A DNA stretch of 64,000 nt from Symsagittifera roscoffensis (taxonomy: Eukaryota > Xenacoelomorpha > Acoela > Convolutidae). The stretch covers positions 10,264,386-10,328,385 of the forward strand of contig NC_087063.1 in assembly GCF_963678635.1 (NCBI RefSeq), read 5' to 3'. The translations under genes were made by a program, and so were the position numbers. The notes under the pieces are model-generated. The model saw only the letters and a program-made list of their open reading frames with translations, searched no databases and had not been told where the DNA came from. Shown here piece after piece: positions 44,551 to 55,378 of the stretch; position 1 is the stretch's first letter, and every line of letters begins with the position of its first letter.

Positions 44551-45817
44551 AGCATGCTATACTACAAAATGCATTTATGTTTTATACGGGTAGACTCCTT
44601 AAAAAGTATTCATAAGCGAAAAAATTGTTAATATGCTCACCCTCAAGCAACGAGCACGGACAATGGTGTGCTTTGAACATCGGACCTTTTGATTGAGAGG
44701 GGGAGACGTTAACACTTCAAAACCACTCACGCAGCTCAATTTATCTTGTTTGAATATATTTTTACATCAGGGGTGGATCTGTGAACTTTCTAAAAGGAAA
44801 AGGAATGAAAGAAAACCTTGAAATTAAGTTTCACAGTACTCTATTATGTCGACGTAACTGCAGTCCCCTCCCTTCAACGCTAGAAAAATCATTTTTTGCA
44901 AAAAAAATAGCGCTACAGAAAGCCATAGAAAACTAGCGGCAGAGCACATTTTTTGGTGGTATATAAATTATCCGAAGTATAAACCAGCCTAAGCCGAAAA
45001 TACCTAAACGTTATAAATTAGATATGTAAAAATTATATAACAGTTACGAAAGTTTCATTCATATGATTTAATTTTTTGGTTGGCATATACTCCGCGCATT
45101 TTCGATTGGTCTATTTCCTCTCAAAATTTTTAACATATTTTGAAAAGTTTCACCGATGGAGGCTTTGATCAAACGATTTTTTTGCGCGCGCCTTTTATTA
45201 GCAAAGCTTTTGGAAATGCTCGGCCGAACTTTTAATACTTTTTGGCGATTGAGACTAATTTCTGAACAGGGTTTGTTCTCCCTAATATCAGCTTTTACTA
45301 CTGCCCATCTATTTATAGACTAATTGTTAAGGATTATCTAGGGGTTACTCTGGTTTACAATTTAGGCCTTCAAGGCAGCATCAAGTTATGATGTTTGAAA
45401 AGTAAGTGAAGTTTTACGTCATCAGTCCAATAATTTCAGCTCTCAACTAAATTCCTCGGAGACCGAAGATGTCCAAGCTTAAATATGTCGCAATTACAGC
45501 TATCAGATTTAATCAGAATTGTGAATTTATTTCGTTTGCATTAATTATGCACCAGCTTTGATATTAAAAATGGGCTGACTAATTTAGGTACTAGCACAAA
45601 ACGCATTGTGTAGCAGTGAATCGAAAACAAATAGTGGATGGCATTGAGACAACAAGAATTTCGGAAAAACTTTTTTTATCGAAGGAAAAATGTTAGGGGG
45701 AGTGGGCTGATAGTAGATGCCTAGCCGCATCCAGTTTCAAGTGTTAATAATTGATTATGTTATGATTTTAATACAAACCTTAGAAAAATTAGGAAAAAAT
45801 TGATTTCAATCTATTAA
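44551..45817. other. Non-coding DNA with a possible MITE end
   Basis: At about 44769 CAGGGGTGGATCTG resembles the left end of the hAT MITE family but no right end or target duplication is seen. Nothing else recognised. Confidence 0.35.
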
Positions 45818-46316
45818 CAAGACTGCTCGTATCAGAGCGAAGCCCTGAAAGTTTCGACTACCTTTTAAGGTCTATGGAGCATTAATAAGATGAAAAATTT
45901 CAAAGTAATAAAAAACTTGAAAAAGTTTTTGAAAAAATTTGAGATTTTATGTAAAAACATCCCCCCACACGTCATATAAAGTACAAAGTGATAGATTTTG
46001 CGCCTATTAACAAATCAATTATGGCATATAAGCTTCCTTGAACCAATTTGGAACGATTAATAGGACGGATTAAATCTCGCTTACGCGTTAATAGCGCGAA
46101 ATTTATCGCGCGTTAATTGTCCCAAATTGGCCAAAATGGCAATCTTTAAACCCTCATAACTTTACGAAAAATGATCACAGGTGAAATATCTTTTCAAATT
46201 CAAGCACAGGACAACAATACCTTTCGAATGATTTTAAACAATTGCGTCAAATACGGCTAGTTAAAAAGTCGTATAACACAAATATTCCGTTATTTTCGTA
46301 TCGAAAGTCGGAACAA
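45818..46316 (-). mobile_element. Helentron-like element, copy 4
   Basis: Minus-strand copy, from TTGTTCCGACTTTCGATA at 46316 to CAGTCTTG at 45818. The 3' hairpin is imperfect (CAGGGCTTCGCTCTG). The T-rich 5' subterminal block is shortened. Confidence 0.5.
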
Positions 46317-46769
46317 TAATCGATTAAAATCTCTCTTTTTGACATTTAACTATAATCAATCATAATACTTTTTAATCGATTATAATTGAATGTTAATCCA
46401 ACTATTTTTCGTTACAATTATAATAGAACATAATTGATTATTATTATCCCGATTTCTTTTTCAAATGCTTTGCGCAAAAAAATTATTAAAATATTTTTTA
46501 ATTGATTAGAATCCCTTTTTGATCATTTTGTCTTCGACCTTGAATCTGAATTGCTTATAAACTATGATTTTTTGTAGATGTTAGATTATATTAAAAAGGT
46601 GATAGTTTTTTTTTTTAATTCAAATCAATTCAAAATTATAACGTTTTTTTCATTTCTTCTCCGTTAAATCTATTTCGTGCACATTTTGAGCTTTGTTAAC
46701 CACCAAAATATCAGCAGAAAGCTTTTGTTTCAAAAATTTTTCAGTAGGTTTATTTTTTAATTACTCTTA
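46317..46769. other. AT palindrome-rich spacer
   Basis: Many ATTATAAT and AATCGATTATAATTG type words, a theme that resumes at 47281-47600. The element at 46770-47280 may have inserted into this older repeat. Confidence 0.4.
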
Positions 46770-47280
46770 TTGTTCCGACTTTCGATACAAAAGTAACGGA
46801 ATATTTGTGCTCGGGTTGGGTTTTTTTTTCTTCAGACAAATTTCGACTTTAAATAGCCACTTTTGACGGAATTTTTTATATCAATCAAAACGTAATGTTG
46901 TCATGAGCTTAAATTTGAAAAAATATTTTACCAGTGATCATTTTTTGTAAGGTAATGGGGGTTTAAAGATTGCCAATTTGGGACAATTGACGCGCGATAT
47001 ATTTCGCGCTGTTAATGCGTAAGCTGATATTTAATCCGTCTTAGAAAACGTTCCAAATTGGTTGAAAGAAGCTGATTTGCCATAATTGATTTGTTACAGG
47101 AGCAAAATCTATCTTTCTGTATTTTATATGGCGTGTGGGGGGATGATTTTTAAAAAAAACTCAACTTTTAGACAAAAAAGTTTCATTTCATTTTTTTTCT
47201 TTTTTTTTGTTTTTACTGCTCCATAAACCTTAAAAAGCAGTCAGAACATTCAGGGTTTAGCCCTAGTACGAGCGGTTTTG
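46770..47280 (+). mobile_element. Helentron-like element, copy 5
   Basis: Starts TTGTTCCGACTTTCGATAC and ends GAGCGGTTTTG, with the subterminal inverted repeat changed to AGTCAGAACA and the hairpin weakened to CAGGGTTTAGCCCTA. An older, decayed copy. Confidence 0.5.
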
Positions 47281-48169
47281 ATATAATTATAATCCTTTGG
47301 AAATTATAACGACAATTTTTGGTTATAAATCCTTTAAACACCTAATTTTGTTAATTATAATCCATCATAATTATCAAAAAAAAACAACATGATATTCCGT
47401 TATAATCCATTACTTACGCCTAAACTTGGATAATGGTAATTTTTTGAAATAACGTTCGCTGCGTTTTTTTTAAAACAACAACCAACCGCAATGGGCAACC
47501 ATGGATAATATTCGATTATATGCGGTTTCAGAGGTCCAAAATTGGGTCATTATATTCAATGATAATTAATTTTTGGGAACCAGATTATAATGGATCATAA
47601 TCTATTCAAACTTTGTGCAATTATAGTTGAAACTTGCAACATTTTCTGCCGTAAATACTGCCTACTCGTTTTCGGAATCTAATTCTCACTTATATATGCA
47701 AAACGATAACCATTGCAAAATTACTGCCCCTCCCCCCATACTTAACCCAAGAGGTTTCCAAATTATCTCGAATTTGAAAAAAAAACAGGCAAAAAATGCA
47801 CTCTTAAATTTACTTAATTGGAATAAGTGGCGGAAAGAACGAGTGGAAACCGAGTTCAAAGGCGGCAAAAACTAAGACACTAAGTGCTGTAAAAGGAGAG
47901 GGGTGAAGTTTGCTGTGGGGTGATAATTGTGGAGGGAGGGAAGGTAGTAAGACTGGTGGGGGATATACCCCCAAATAAAAAAGCTTTTTTAGGAAATAGT
48001 CGTGAAGAGAACAAGTAGAAAAGAAAACAGCAATTTTTTCTACAAGCAAAAGTAAATTACAATTCAGCTATGGCAATGGTCAAGTTTTGAAAAGTTTTGA
48101 GATTTGGAAAATCCAGTTTCTTCTGCTACGAGAAAACATGTTCCATTATAATCTATAATGATCTATTAT
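47281..48169. other. Spacer with ATTATAATCC words, no gene
   Basis: From 47281 to about 47600, ATTATAATCC/GGATTATAAT words recur in both orientations. From 47627 an 82-codon TTG-initiated frame is open, but both strands are open there and composition is unremarkable, so I do not call it. Confidence 0.4.
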
Positions 48170-48400
48170 CAGGGGTGGGTTTAGAGGAGAGAGCGGACTG
48201 GGGAACGACCATCCTCTGAAGGATTTGACCCTCACCCACCAAAGACCCCCCTTTGTCAACTTTTTATGAAATCCATTTTTGCCGATCATCCTTTAAATTT
48301 GACTTATGGAACCTTCGACGTCAAAATATACTGATTTTGAAGCGGAGCGCGCGCCAAAAAAACTTCTTTTTTTGGTCACAGTTTTTTGGTCAGAATGTCT
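48170..48400. mobile_element. hAT MITE, left-end fragment
   Basis: Begins CAGGGGTGGGTTTAG and follows the order of the 19131-19539 MITE (CCATTTTTG, then AATATACTGATTTTGA) before losing similarity near 48400. No right terminus. Confidence 0.5.
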
Positions 48401-48576
48401 TCAGTAGTTTCTTTTTCCTTGTTTTTGGTTGCTTCCTTAGCCATTCTAGTGTTCACCATGCTCATTGAAATATTCTAAATTTTCTTAATTTGGTTGTCTG
48501 CGATGGTGGTAATATTTGTTTAGTTCTTGGCGGACAGTTTTGTTTTTGAAACTATGCTTCTTTTGTGAAACTCTAA

Positions 48577-49111
48577 TTGTTCCGACTTTCGATACGAAAG
48601 TAACGGAATATTTGTGCTCGGGTGGGTTTTTTTTTCTTCAGACAAATTTCGACTTTTTAACTAGCCAATTTTGACAAAATTTTTTTATATCATTCAATAG
48701 GTATTGTTATCCTGAGCTTAAATTTGAAAAGATATTTCACCTGTGATATTTTTTCGTAAAGTTACGAGGTTTTAAAGATTGCCAATTTGACCAATTTGGG
48801 ACAATTAACGCGAGATATAACTCGCGCTATTAACGCGTAAGCGGAGATTTAATCCGTCTTATAAATCGTTCCAAATTGATTGAACGAAGCTTATTTGCCA
48901 TAATTAATTTGTTACAAGGAACGAAATCTATCTTTTTGTGTTTTATATGGCGTGTGGGGGGATGATTTTCATTAAAAAAATTTCAAATTTTAGAAAAAAA
49001 AATTTTCAATTCATTTTATTTATTTTAATTTTTTATGTTATCACTGCTGCTCCAAAAACCTTAAAAGGCAGTCGGAACATTCAGGGCTTTGTCCTGATAC
49101 GAGCATTCTTG
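48577..49111 (+). mobile_element. Helentron-like element, copy 6
   Basis: Full-length copy with AGTCGGAACA subterminal repeat and hairpin CAGGGCTTTGTCCTG. Its last base is followed directly by the first base of copy 7, a head-to-tail junction. Confidence 0.55.
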
Positions 49112-49643
49112 TTGTTCCGACTTTCGATACGAAAGTAACGGAATATTTGTGCTCGGGGTGGGTTTTTTTTTCTTCAGACAAATTTCGACCTCTTAACTAG
49201 CCATTTTTGACGGATTTTTTTTTATCATTCGAAAGGTATTGTTGTCGTGAGCTTGAATTTGAAAAGATATTTCACCTGTGATCATTTTTTGTAAAGTTAT
49301 GGGGGTTTAAAGATTGCCATTTTGGCCAATTTGGGACAATTAACGCGCGATAATTTTCGCGCTATTAACGCGTAAGCGAGATTTAATCCGTCTTAGAAAT
49401 CGTTCCACATTGGTTCAAGGAAGCTTATATGCCACAATTGATTTATTAATAGGCGCAAAATCTATCACTTTGTACCTAATATGACGTGTGGGGGGATGTT
49501 TTTACTCAAATTTTATCTCAAGTTTTTTCAAAAAGTTTATTAAATTTTTTTAATACATTGAAATTTTTCATCTTATTAATGCTCCATAGACCTTAAAAGG
49601 CAGTCGGAACTTTCAGGGCTTCGCCCTGATACGAGCAGTCTTG
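49112..49643 (+). mobile_element. Helentron-like element, copy 7
   Basis: Full-length copy with the perfect 3' hairpin CAGGGCTTCGCCCTG and end CAGTCTTG. Joined without spacer to copy 6. Differs from copy 6 by roughly 10-15%, so the pair is not a recent tandem duplication. Confidence 0.55.
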
Positions 49644-50008
49644 TTTTCTTTATTGTCTCTTCTACCGAACCTTCTGACGCTAATTATTCCACCTTACTGT
49701 TACAAATCTCTGTACGAATTTTTATACCGATTCTTTTTGATGATCTACTTGTAATTAAAATCTTTGTAATGACTGTATCTAAGATGAAATTATCCGATGC
49801 GTGATTTTTTTATAATGACAATCCTAATGGAATCTGTATTTTATGTCAGTCAGGGGGTGAACACGATTTTCCTGGCGTTTGTTTCTGAAACACGCGTCTA
49901 AACACTTGGCAAAAACGAAAAAGACCAACGCATTCATTTGGTCGTGTGTTCACTGTTCACACTTGGGCTGGAGAACGAATGGCCTATTGATTGTAAGTAA
50001 TTTGGTTT
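49644..50008. other. Unique DNA between elements
   Basis: No ORF with an ATG and protein-like composition, and no repeat recognised. Confidence 0.35.
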
Positions 50009-50560
50009 TTGTTCGGACTTTCGATACGAAAGTAACTGAATATTTGTGCTCGGGTGGGTTTTTTTTTTCTTCAGACAAATTTCGACTTTTTAACTAGCCA
50101 TTTTTGACGGAAATTTTTTATATCATTCGAAAGCTATTGTTGTCCTGAGCTTAAATTTGAAAAGATATTTCACCTGTGATTATTTTTCGTAAAATTATCA
50201 GGGTTTAAAGATTGCCATTTTGGCCATTTTGACCAATTTGGGACAATTAACGTGCGATATAATTCGCGCTATTAACGCGTAAGCGGAGAATTAATCCGTC
50301 TTAGAAATCGTTCCAAATTGGTTGTAAGAAGCTTATTTGCCACAATTGATTTGTTACAAGGAGCGAAATCTATTGTTTTGTACTTTATATGGCGTGTGGG
50401 GTGATGATTTTCATAGAAAAATTTTCAAATTTTAGAAATTTTTTTTTTCATTTTATTTTTTTTCATTTAATTTTTTTATGTTGTTTATGTTATTACTGCT
50501 CCATAAACGTTAAAAGGCAGTCGGAACTTTCAGGGCTTCGCCCTGATACGAGCAGTCTTG
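50009..50560 (+). mobile_element. Helentron-like element, copy 8
   Basis: Full-length copy starting TTGTTCGGACTTTCGATAC with the perfect 3' hairpin and end GAGCAGTCTTG. Flanked by T on both sides. Confidence 0.55.
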
Positions 50561-51019
50561 TTTGTTATATACTGGAAGTTCTTTTTTCTGTTCAAAGCAA
50601 GTCATCGTTTGGAGATGATAATATTTCGCAACATAAACCGCTCAAAAACTGCAACATATGTCGCATCTAAAAAAAAAAAAAACCGCGCAAGATTTGAACG
50701 GTTTTCAGCGGTTTATCTAAAAAAAAAACGCTCAAAAACCGCGAAGCAGATACACAACGCGAACCTAAATGGGCTTGATGTGATGATTGATGAATGCTAT
50801 TGTGATTCAAAAAATAGGCGGGGGATCGTAGGATATACCAGATACTTACTCATCGGTCATACGATCTTCTGCATTTTACGTTGCTTTTTCAATTCGGCAG
50901 AGATGGCTGGAATGTTGAAATGAAAATGTGGTTCGTTTTTTATTTTATTGGTTCTCTTGGATTTAGTTTGATGTTTTCCAAAAAGGTAAAGGTTTTTAGA
51001 AATAATAGCTTGTAGAAGT
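50561..51019. other. Spacer with AACCGC repeats
   Basis: Two ~75-bp near repeats around 50640-50755 share CTCAAAAAC-C/T-GC, an A-run and TCTAAAAAA words. No gene recognised. Composition becomes GC-richer to the right of about 51020. Confidence 0.4.
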
Positions 51020-52640
51020 ATCACTGTTACCGCATTAATGAAAGACCAGGTCACAATATTGACCATTTCCTCAGAGCAGAGGGACTACTGCAGGAATACG
51101 TGTGCATTGCTTCTGCTTCTGTAGAAAGCCAGCGATTGCGTTTTGCTCGATTCAATCAAGATATTTTGCAATGGAAGTTCTTAGCTTTTTGAACGACGCG
51201 TTTTTACATCCGATATAAATATTGGTCAAGTTGGTAGAAGAATTGTCTGTCCTATATCTCTTCGCAAAGTGAGTAAATTGAGTTTTTAATGTATTACCCT
51301 GAATTCGTGTAATACAATTCTGAATTTATAGGTACCAAGATGCAATGGCAAATGCAAAACATCATCACACATCTGATAGAGTTTATTGCTCACGATACAT
51401 GGACGACTGGGATAAGCACTTGCCGCAGGTAATGGGCGCGTATAACAGTACCGAACACTCAACTACGGGAATAAGCCCACACATGATGTTAACGGGCCAC
51501 GAGAAATCCCTACCCCTAACGTTCTTCTATCCGGAGTACGAATGAAGGAAAACAGCACCGGAAACGTACGAGCGTGATGCGATCAGGAAGCAACAAGAAC
51601 TGAACGATCTGTGCAGAAGGAACACGCAACAGGTTCAAATCAGGCAGACGAGGAGGTTTGATAAGAGGACCGCTGATGCCAAGGCTTACTCAGTAGGGGA
51701 CTATGTTTGGGTGTTCCAGGAGGTAGTTCCCGCGATGAGAACCAAAAAGTTGCTGGAAAATTTGCGTGGTCCATTTCAAATAACTGAAGTTCACCAGGGT
51801 GGTCATTTTGATCGGCTGAGTACCGAACACGCTGCTCATTACGAGAATATCAAACCCCACAACGCCTCATCGGAGGACTGGTGGTTTTGGATGAAATAAT
51901 GATACCACAGAGACATCGACCTGGTAGAGGATACAGAAGCAGACAGGATCGACGATAGGTCGGAACCAGAAATGCTCAAGCGAAACAATGAGCATGAATT
52001 GACAAATTTGCGAGTGCTCCAATGGCTGCATGATCTAACTGCAGATCTCAAAGAGACAATCCTGACGAGTCAGGATGTTTATCAGACTAGCATCAACTAC
52101 ATCAGTCACGACAACACTGTGTCCAACTGGATCACTCCAGATGGCCCCCTATGTGTTCCCGAATCCAACCTCGATCTGCTCGATCCTGGGCGATCGACGA
52201 AGACGTCGATGGATATTTTTAGACTCACTGAAAGCACGTGCACTATAGCAATAACTACGGATGTAAGTTTTAAAACATCACTAGCGGTCGACTCTAAAGG
52301 AGAGGATAAGAACATCCAGTTTTTGTGGAAGCAGAGGCCTGGCGTAGGAGAGATGATATCGCTGCCCCCTGTTGCGTCACAAATACCGGGAAAATACTTT
52401 TTACTTTGTAACTAAGGCCACTGATAGACAACACTTGAATACCGAGAGTTTAGTGCTGGCACTAAGTCGATCAGGGATTTCCCAGTTGAAAGAGGAATGA
52501 CCTCGCTCTCCTTGCCGGTCTATGATCCCAATAGGGGAAAGTTGCATCCCAGCGAGCTATATGCTCTAGTACATGTAATCTTTTCGGAAACAGACATAGA
52601 AGTTTATTTACATAAGAAGTATTCTTTGAGCATATGCTAG
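51020..52640 (+). pseudogene. Integrase C-terminus + linker + macro-like domain, copy 0
   Basis: First of three related blocks. Exon 1 (to 51268) encodes an unrecognised segment; a 63-bp intron follows; exon 2 starts 51332. Exon 2 holds the end of a Ty3/gypsy integrase catalytic domain (DDWDKHLPQVMGAYNSTEHS, then GISPHMMLTGHEKS), a TGA after FFYPEYE, and the C-terminal module (VGDYVWVFQEV, GPFQITEV). Much of the downstream linker seen in copies A and B (their DMHEVDYSIVDPACEV region) is deleted near 51890. From 51972 the frame reads LQWLHDLTADLKETIL and enters a region with macro-domain character. Two single-base shifts near 52393 and 52472 lead to a last segment (SLSLPVYDPNRGKL, then VIFSETDIEVYLHKKY) ending at TAG 52640. 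Not functional as it stands. Confidence 0.65.
51269..51331 (+). other. 63-bp intron, copy 0
   Basis: GTGAGTAAATTG...GAATTTATAG. Removing it keeps the reading frame between the upstream exon and the integrase exon. Same length and boundaries in the other two copies. Confidence 0.6.
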
Positions 52641-53073
52641 GGCTAGGATTAGGGTTAAGAGTTTGCTACAAGGTTTACTTTTTAAACATTAGGATTAGGT
52701 GTTAGGATAAATATTAAGTACTAGATTTTTGTGTAGTAATAAGGACGTGTGATATTGATAACTTGTGTTATTGTGTGGTTATGACTCTGTGATGATTATA
52801 TTCTTGTAACCTGGATTACTCCAGATGTGAACGGTGAAAGCGTTAGATTATTTTACATTGACAAGATCGCAGGTGGATAACCCACCTTGGTAATACCTTT
52901 TAAACTAAAAAGAAAACGAGAAGTTCAGTGGACTGTTTTTAAAAGAAATAACTGATGTCTTGATGTTAACATAAGATAGCTTGCATGATTAATCTAAGTC
53001 TTGACTTGTTTCTTAGATCGTGACTGATCGTACATTTGTTTAATGAACCTAAATTGAAATCGCAGAGACGAAA
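52641..53073 (+). repeat. LTR-like block 1
   Basis: About 433 bp repeated at 54930-55363 and 60244-60675, lying between the macro-domain end and the next gag start. Begins with TTAGG-containing words and ends CGCAGAGACGAAA. Its place between the 3' end of one unit and the 5' end of the next is that of an LTR shared by tandem elements. Exact LTR edges cannot be fixed because the whole unit is repeated. Confidence 0.55.
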
Positions 53074-54929
53074 ACCAGCGATTGCATTTTGCTCAATTCA
53101 ATCAAGATATTTTGCGCTCGGAAGTTCTTAGCTTTTTGAACGACGCGTTTTTACATCCGATATAAATATTGGTCAAGTTGGTAGAAGAATTGTCTGTCCT
53201 ATAGCTGTTCGCAAAGTGAGTAAATTGAGTTTTTAAAGTTTTACCCTGAAGTCGTGTAATACAATTCTGAATTTTTAGGTACCAAGATGCAATGGCAAAT
53301 GCAAAACATCATCACACATCTGATAGGGTTTATTGCTCACGATACTTGGACGACTGGGATAAGCACTTGCCGCAGGTAATGGGCGCGTATAACAGTACCG
53401 AACACTCAACTACGGGAATAAGCCCACACATGATGTTAACGGGCCACGAGAAATCCCTACCCCTAACGTTCTTCTATCCGGAGTACGAATGAAGGAAAAC
53501 AGCACCGGAAACGTACGTGCGTGATGTGATCAGGAAGCAACAAGAACTGAATGATCTGTGCAGAAGGAACACGCAACAGGCTCAAATCAGGCAGACGACC
53601 GCTGATGCCAAGGCTTACTCAGTAGGGGACTATGTTTGGGTGTTCCAGGAGGTAGTTCCCCCGAAGGGGACCAAAAAGTTGCTGAAAAATTTGCGTGGTC
53701 AATTTCAAATAACTTAAGTTCACCAGGGTTGTCGTTTTGATCGGCTGAGCACCGGACACGCTGATCATTACGAGAATATCAAACCACACAACGCCTCATC
53801 GGAAGACTGGTGCATCCCGGCTGATATGCATGAGGTTGACTACTCAATAGTGGATCCCGCCTGTGAAGTGAATGAGAGAAGCACCCGTGACAAGAACGAT
53901 GGAAAAGAGGTGATGGATGACTGTGATCTGGCACTGGATCTGTACCTAACTGAACGAATAGAGGTCAATGACGAAACCCTACCATACGTCGAGGAGGACT
54001 GCAAAATGCCCAGAGCAAACCGAAATCGACATAGGAGAAGAACCCGGCTTTTCCTTGACCATGGAGACGCGACAGAGCAAGAGGGGAAGAGACAAGAGGA
54101 AATACAAACCGTATGGTGAAGATTTTGTCGTCGTTAGAATTTTAATGGACGACGTAACGGACTCAATAGTGGTTTTGGATGAAATAATGATACCACAGAG
54201 ACATCGACCTGGTAGATGATACAGAAGCAGACAGGATCGACGATAGGTCGGAACCAGAAATGCTCAAGCGAAACAATGAGCATGAATTGACAATTTTGCG
54301 AGTGCTCCAATGGCTCCATGATCTAACTGCAGATCTCAAAGAGACAATCCTGACGAGTCAAGATGTTTATCAGACTAGCATCAACTACATCAGTCACGAC
54401 AACACCGTGTCCAACTGGATCACTCCAGGTGGCCCCTTATGTGTTCCCGAATGCAACCTCGATCTGCTCGATCCTGGGCGATCGACGAAGACGTCGATGG
54501 ATATTTTTAGACTCACTGAAAGCACGTGCACTTTAGCGATAACTACGGATGTAAGTTTTAAAACATCACTAGCGGCCGACTCTAAAGGAGGGGATAAGAA
54601 CATCGAGTTTTTGTAGAAGCAGAGGCCTGGCGTAGGATAGATGATATCGCTGCCCCCTGTTGCGTCACAAATACCGGGAAAAATACTTTTTACTTTGTAA
54701 CTAAGGCCACTGATAGACAACACTTGAATACCGAGAGTTTAGTGCTGGCACTAAGTCGATCAGGGATTTCCTAGTTGAAAGAGGAATGACCTCGCTCTCC
54801 TTGCCGGTCTATGATCCCAATAGGGGAAAGTTGCATCCCAGCGAGCTATATGCTCTAGTACATGTAATCTTTTCGGAAACAGACATAGAAGTTTATTTAC
54901 ATAAGAAGTATGCTTTGAGCATATGCTAG
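53074..54929 (+). pseudogene. Integrase C-terminus + linker + macro-like domain, copy A
   Basis: The LTR-like block is joined at GACGAAA|ACCAGCG directly to the middle of exon 1, so gag, the SGNH region and the start of exon 1 are missing. Otherwise it parallels copy B: 63-bp intron 53216-53278, integrase end from 53292, TGA after FFYPEYE, GDYVWVFQEV module, linker with DMHEVDYSIVDPACEV and acidic stretches, LQWLHDLTADLKETIL, macro-like region, and the same two shifts. It ends at TAG 54927-54929. An RRFDKR segment present in copies 0 and B is deleted near 53597. Confidence 0.65.
53216..53278 (+). other. 63-bp intron, copy A
   Basis: GTGAGTAAATTG...GAATTTTTAG, same phase as copies 0 and B. 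Confidence 0.6.
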
Positions 54930-55363
54930 AGCTAGGATTAGGGTTAAGAGTTTGCTACAAGGTTTACTTTGTAAACATTAGGATAAGGTGTTAGGATAAA
55001 TATTAAGTACTAGATTTTTGTGTAGTAATAAGGACGTGTGATATTGATAACTTGTGTTACTGTGTGGTTATGATTCTGTGATGATTATGTTCTTGTAACC
55101 TGGATTACTCCAGATGTGAACGGTGAAAGCGTTAGATTATTTTACATTGATAAGATCGCAGGTGGATGACCCACCTTGGTAATATCTTTTAAACTAAAAA
55201 CAAAAAGAGAATTTCAGTTGACTGTTTTTAAAAGAAATAACTGATGTCTTGATGTTAACATAAGATAGCTTGCATGATTAATCTAAGTCTTGACTTGTTT
55301 CTTAGATCGTGACTGATCGTACATTTGTTTAAAGAACCTAAATTGAAATCGCAGAGACGAAAC
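54930..55363 (+). repeat. LTR-like block 2
   Basis: Over 95% identical to the blocks at 52641 and 60244. Followed after about 15 bases by the gag-like ATG (55379). Confidence 0.55.
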
Positions 55364-55378
55364 CTACACAAAAAACCA

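Noticed and set aside
52640-52710. TTAGGG-like words (AGGATTAGGGTTA) suggesting interstitial telomere repeats
   Set aside because: Only a few degenerate units, repeated because the whole LTR-like block is repeated; not a telomeric array.
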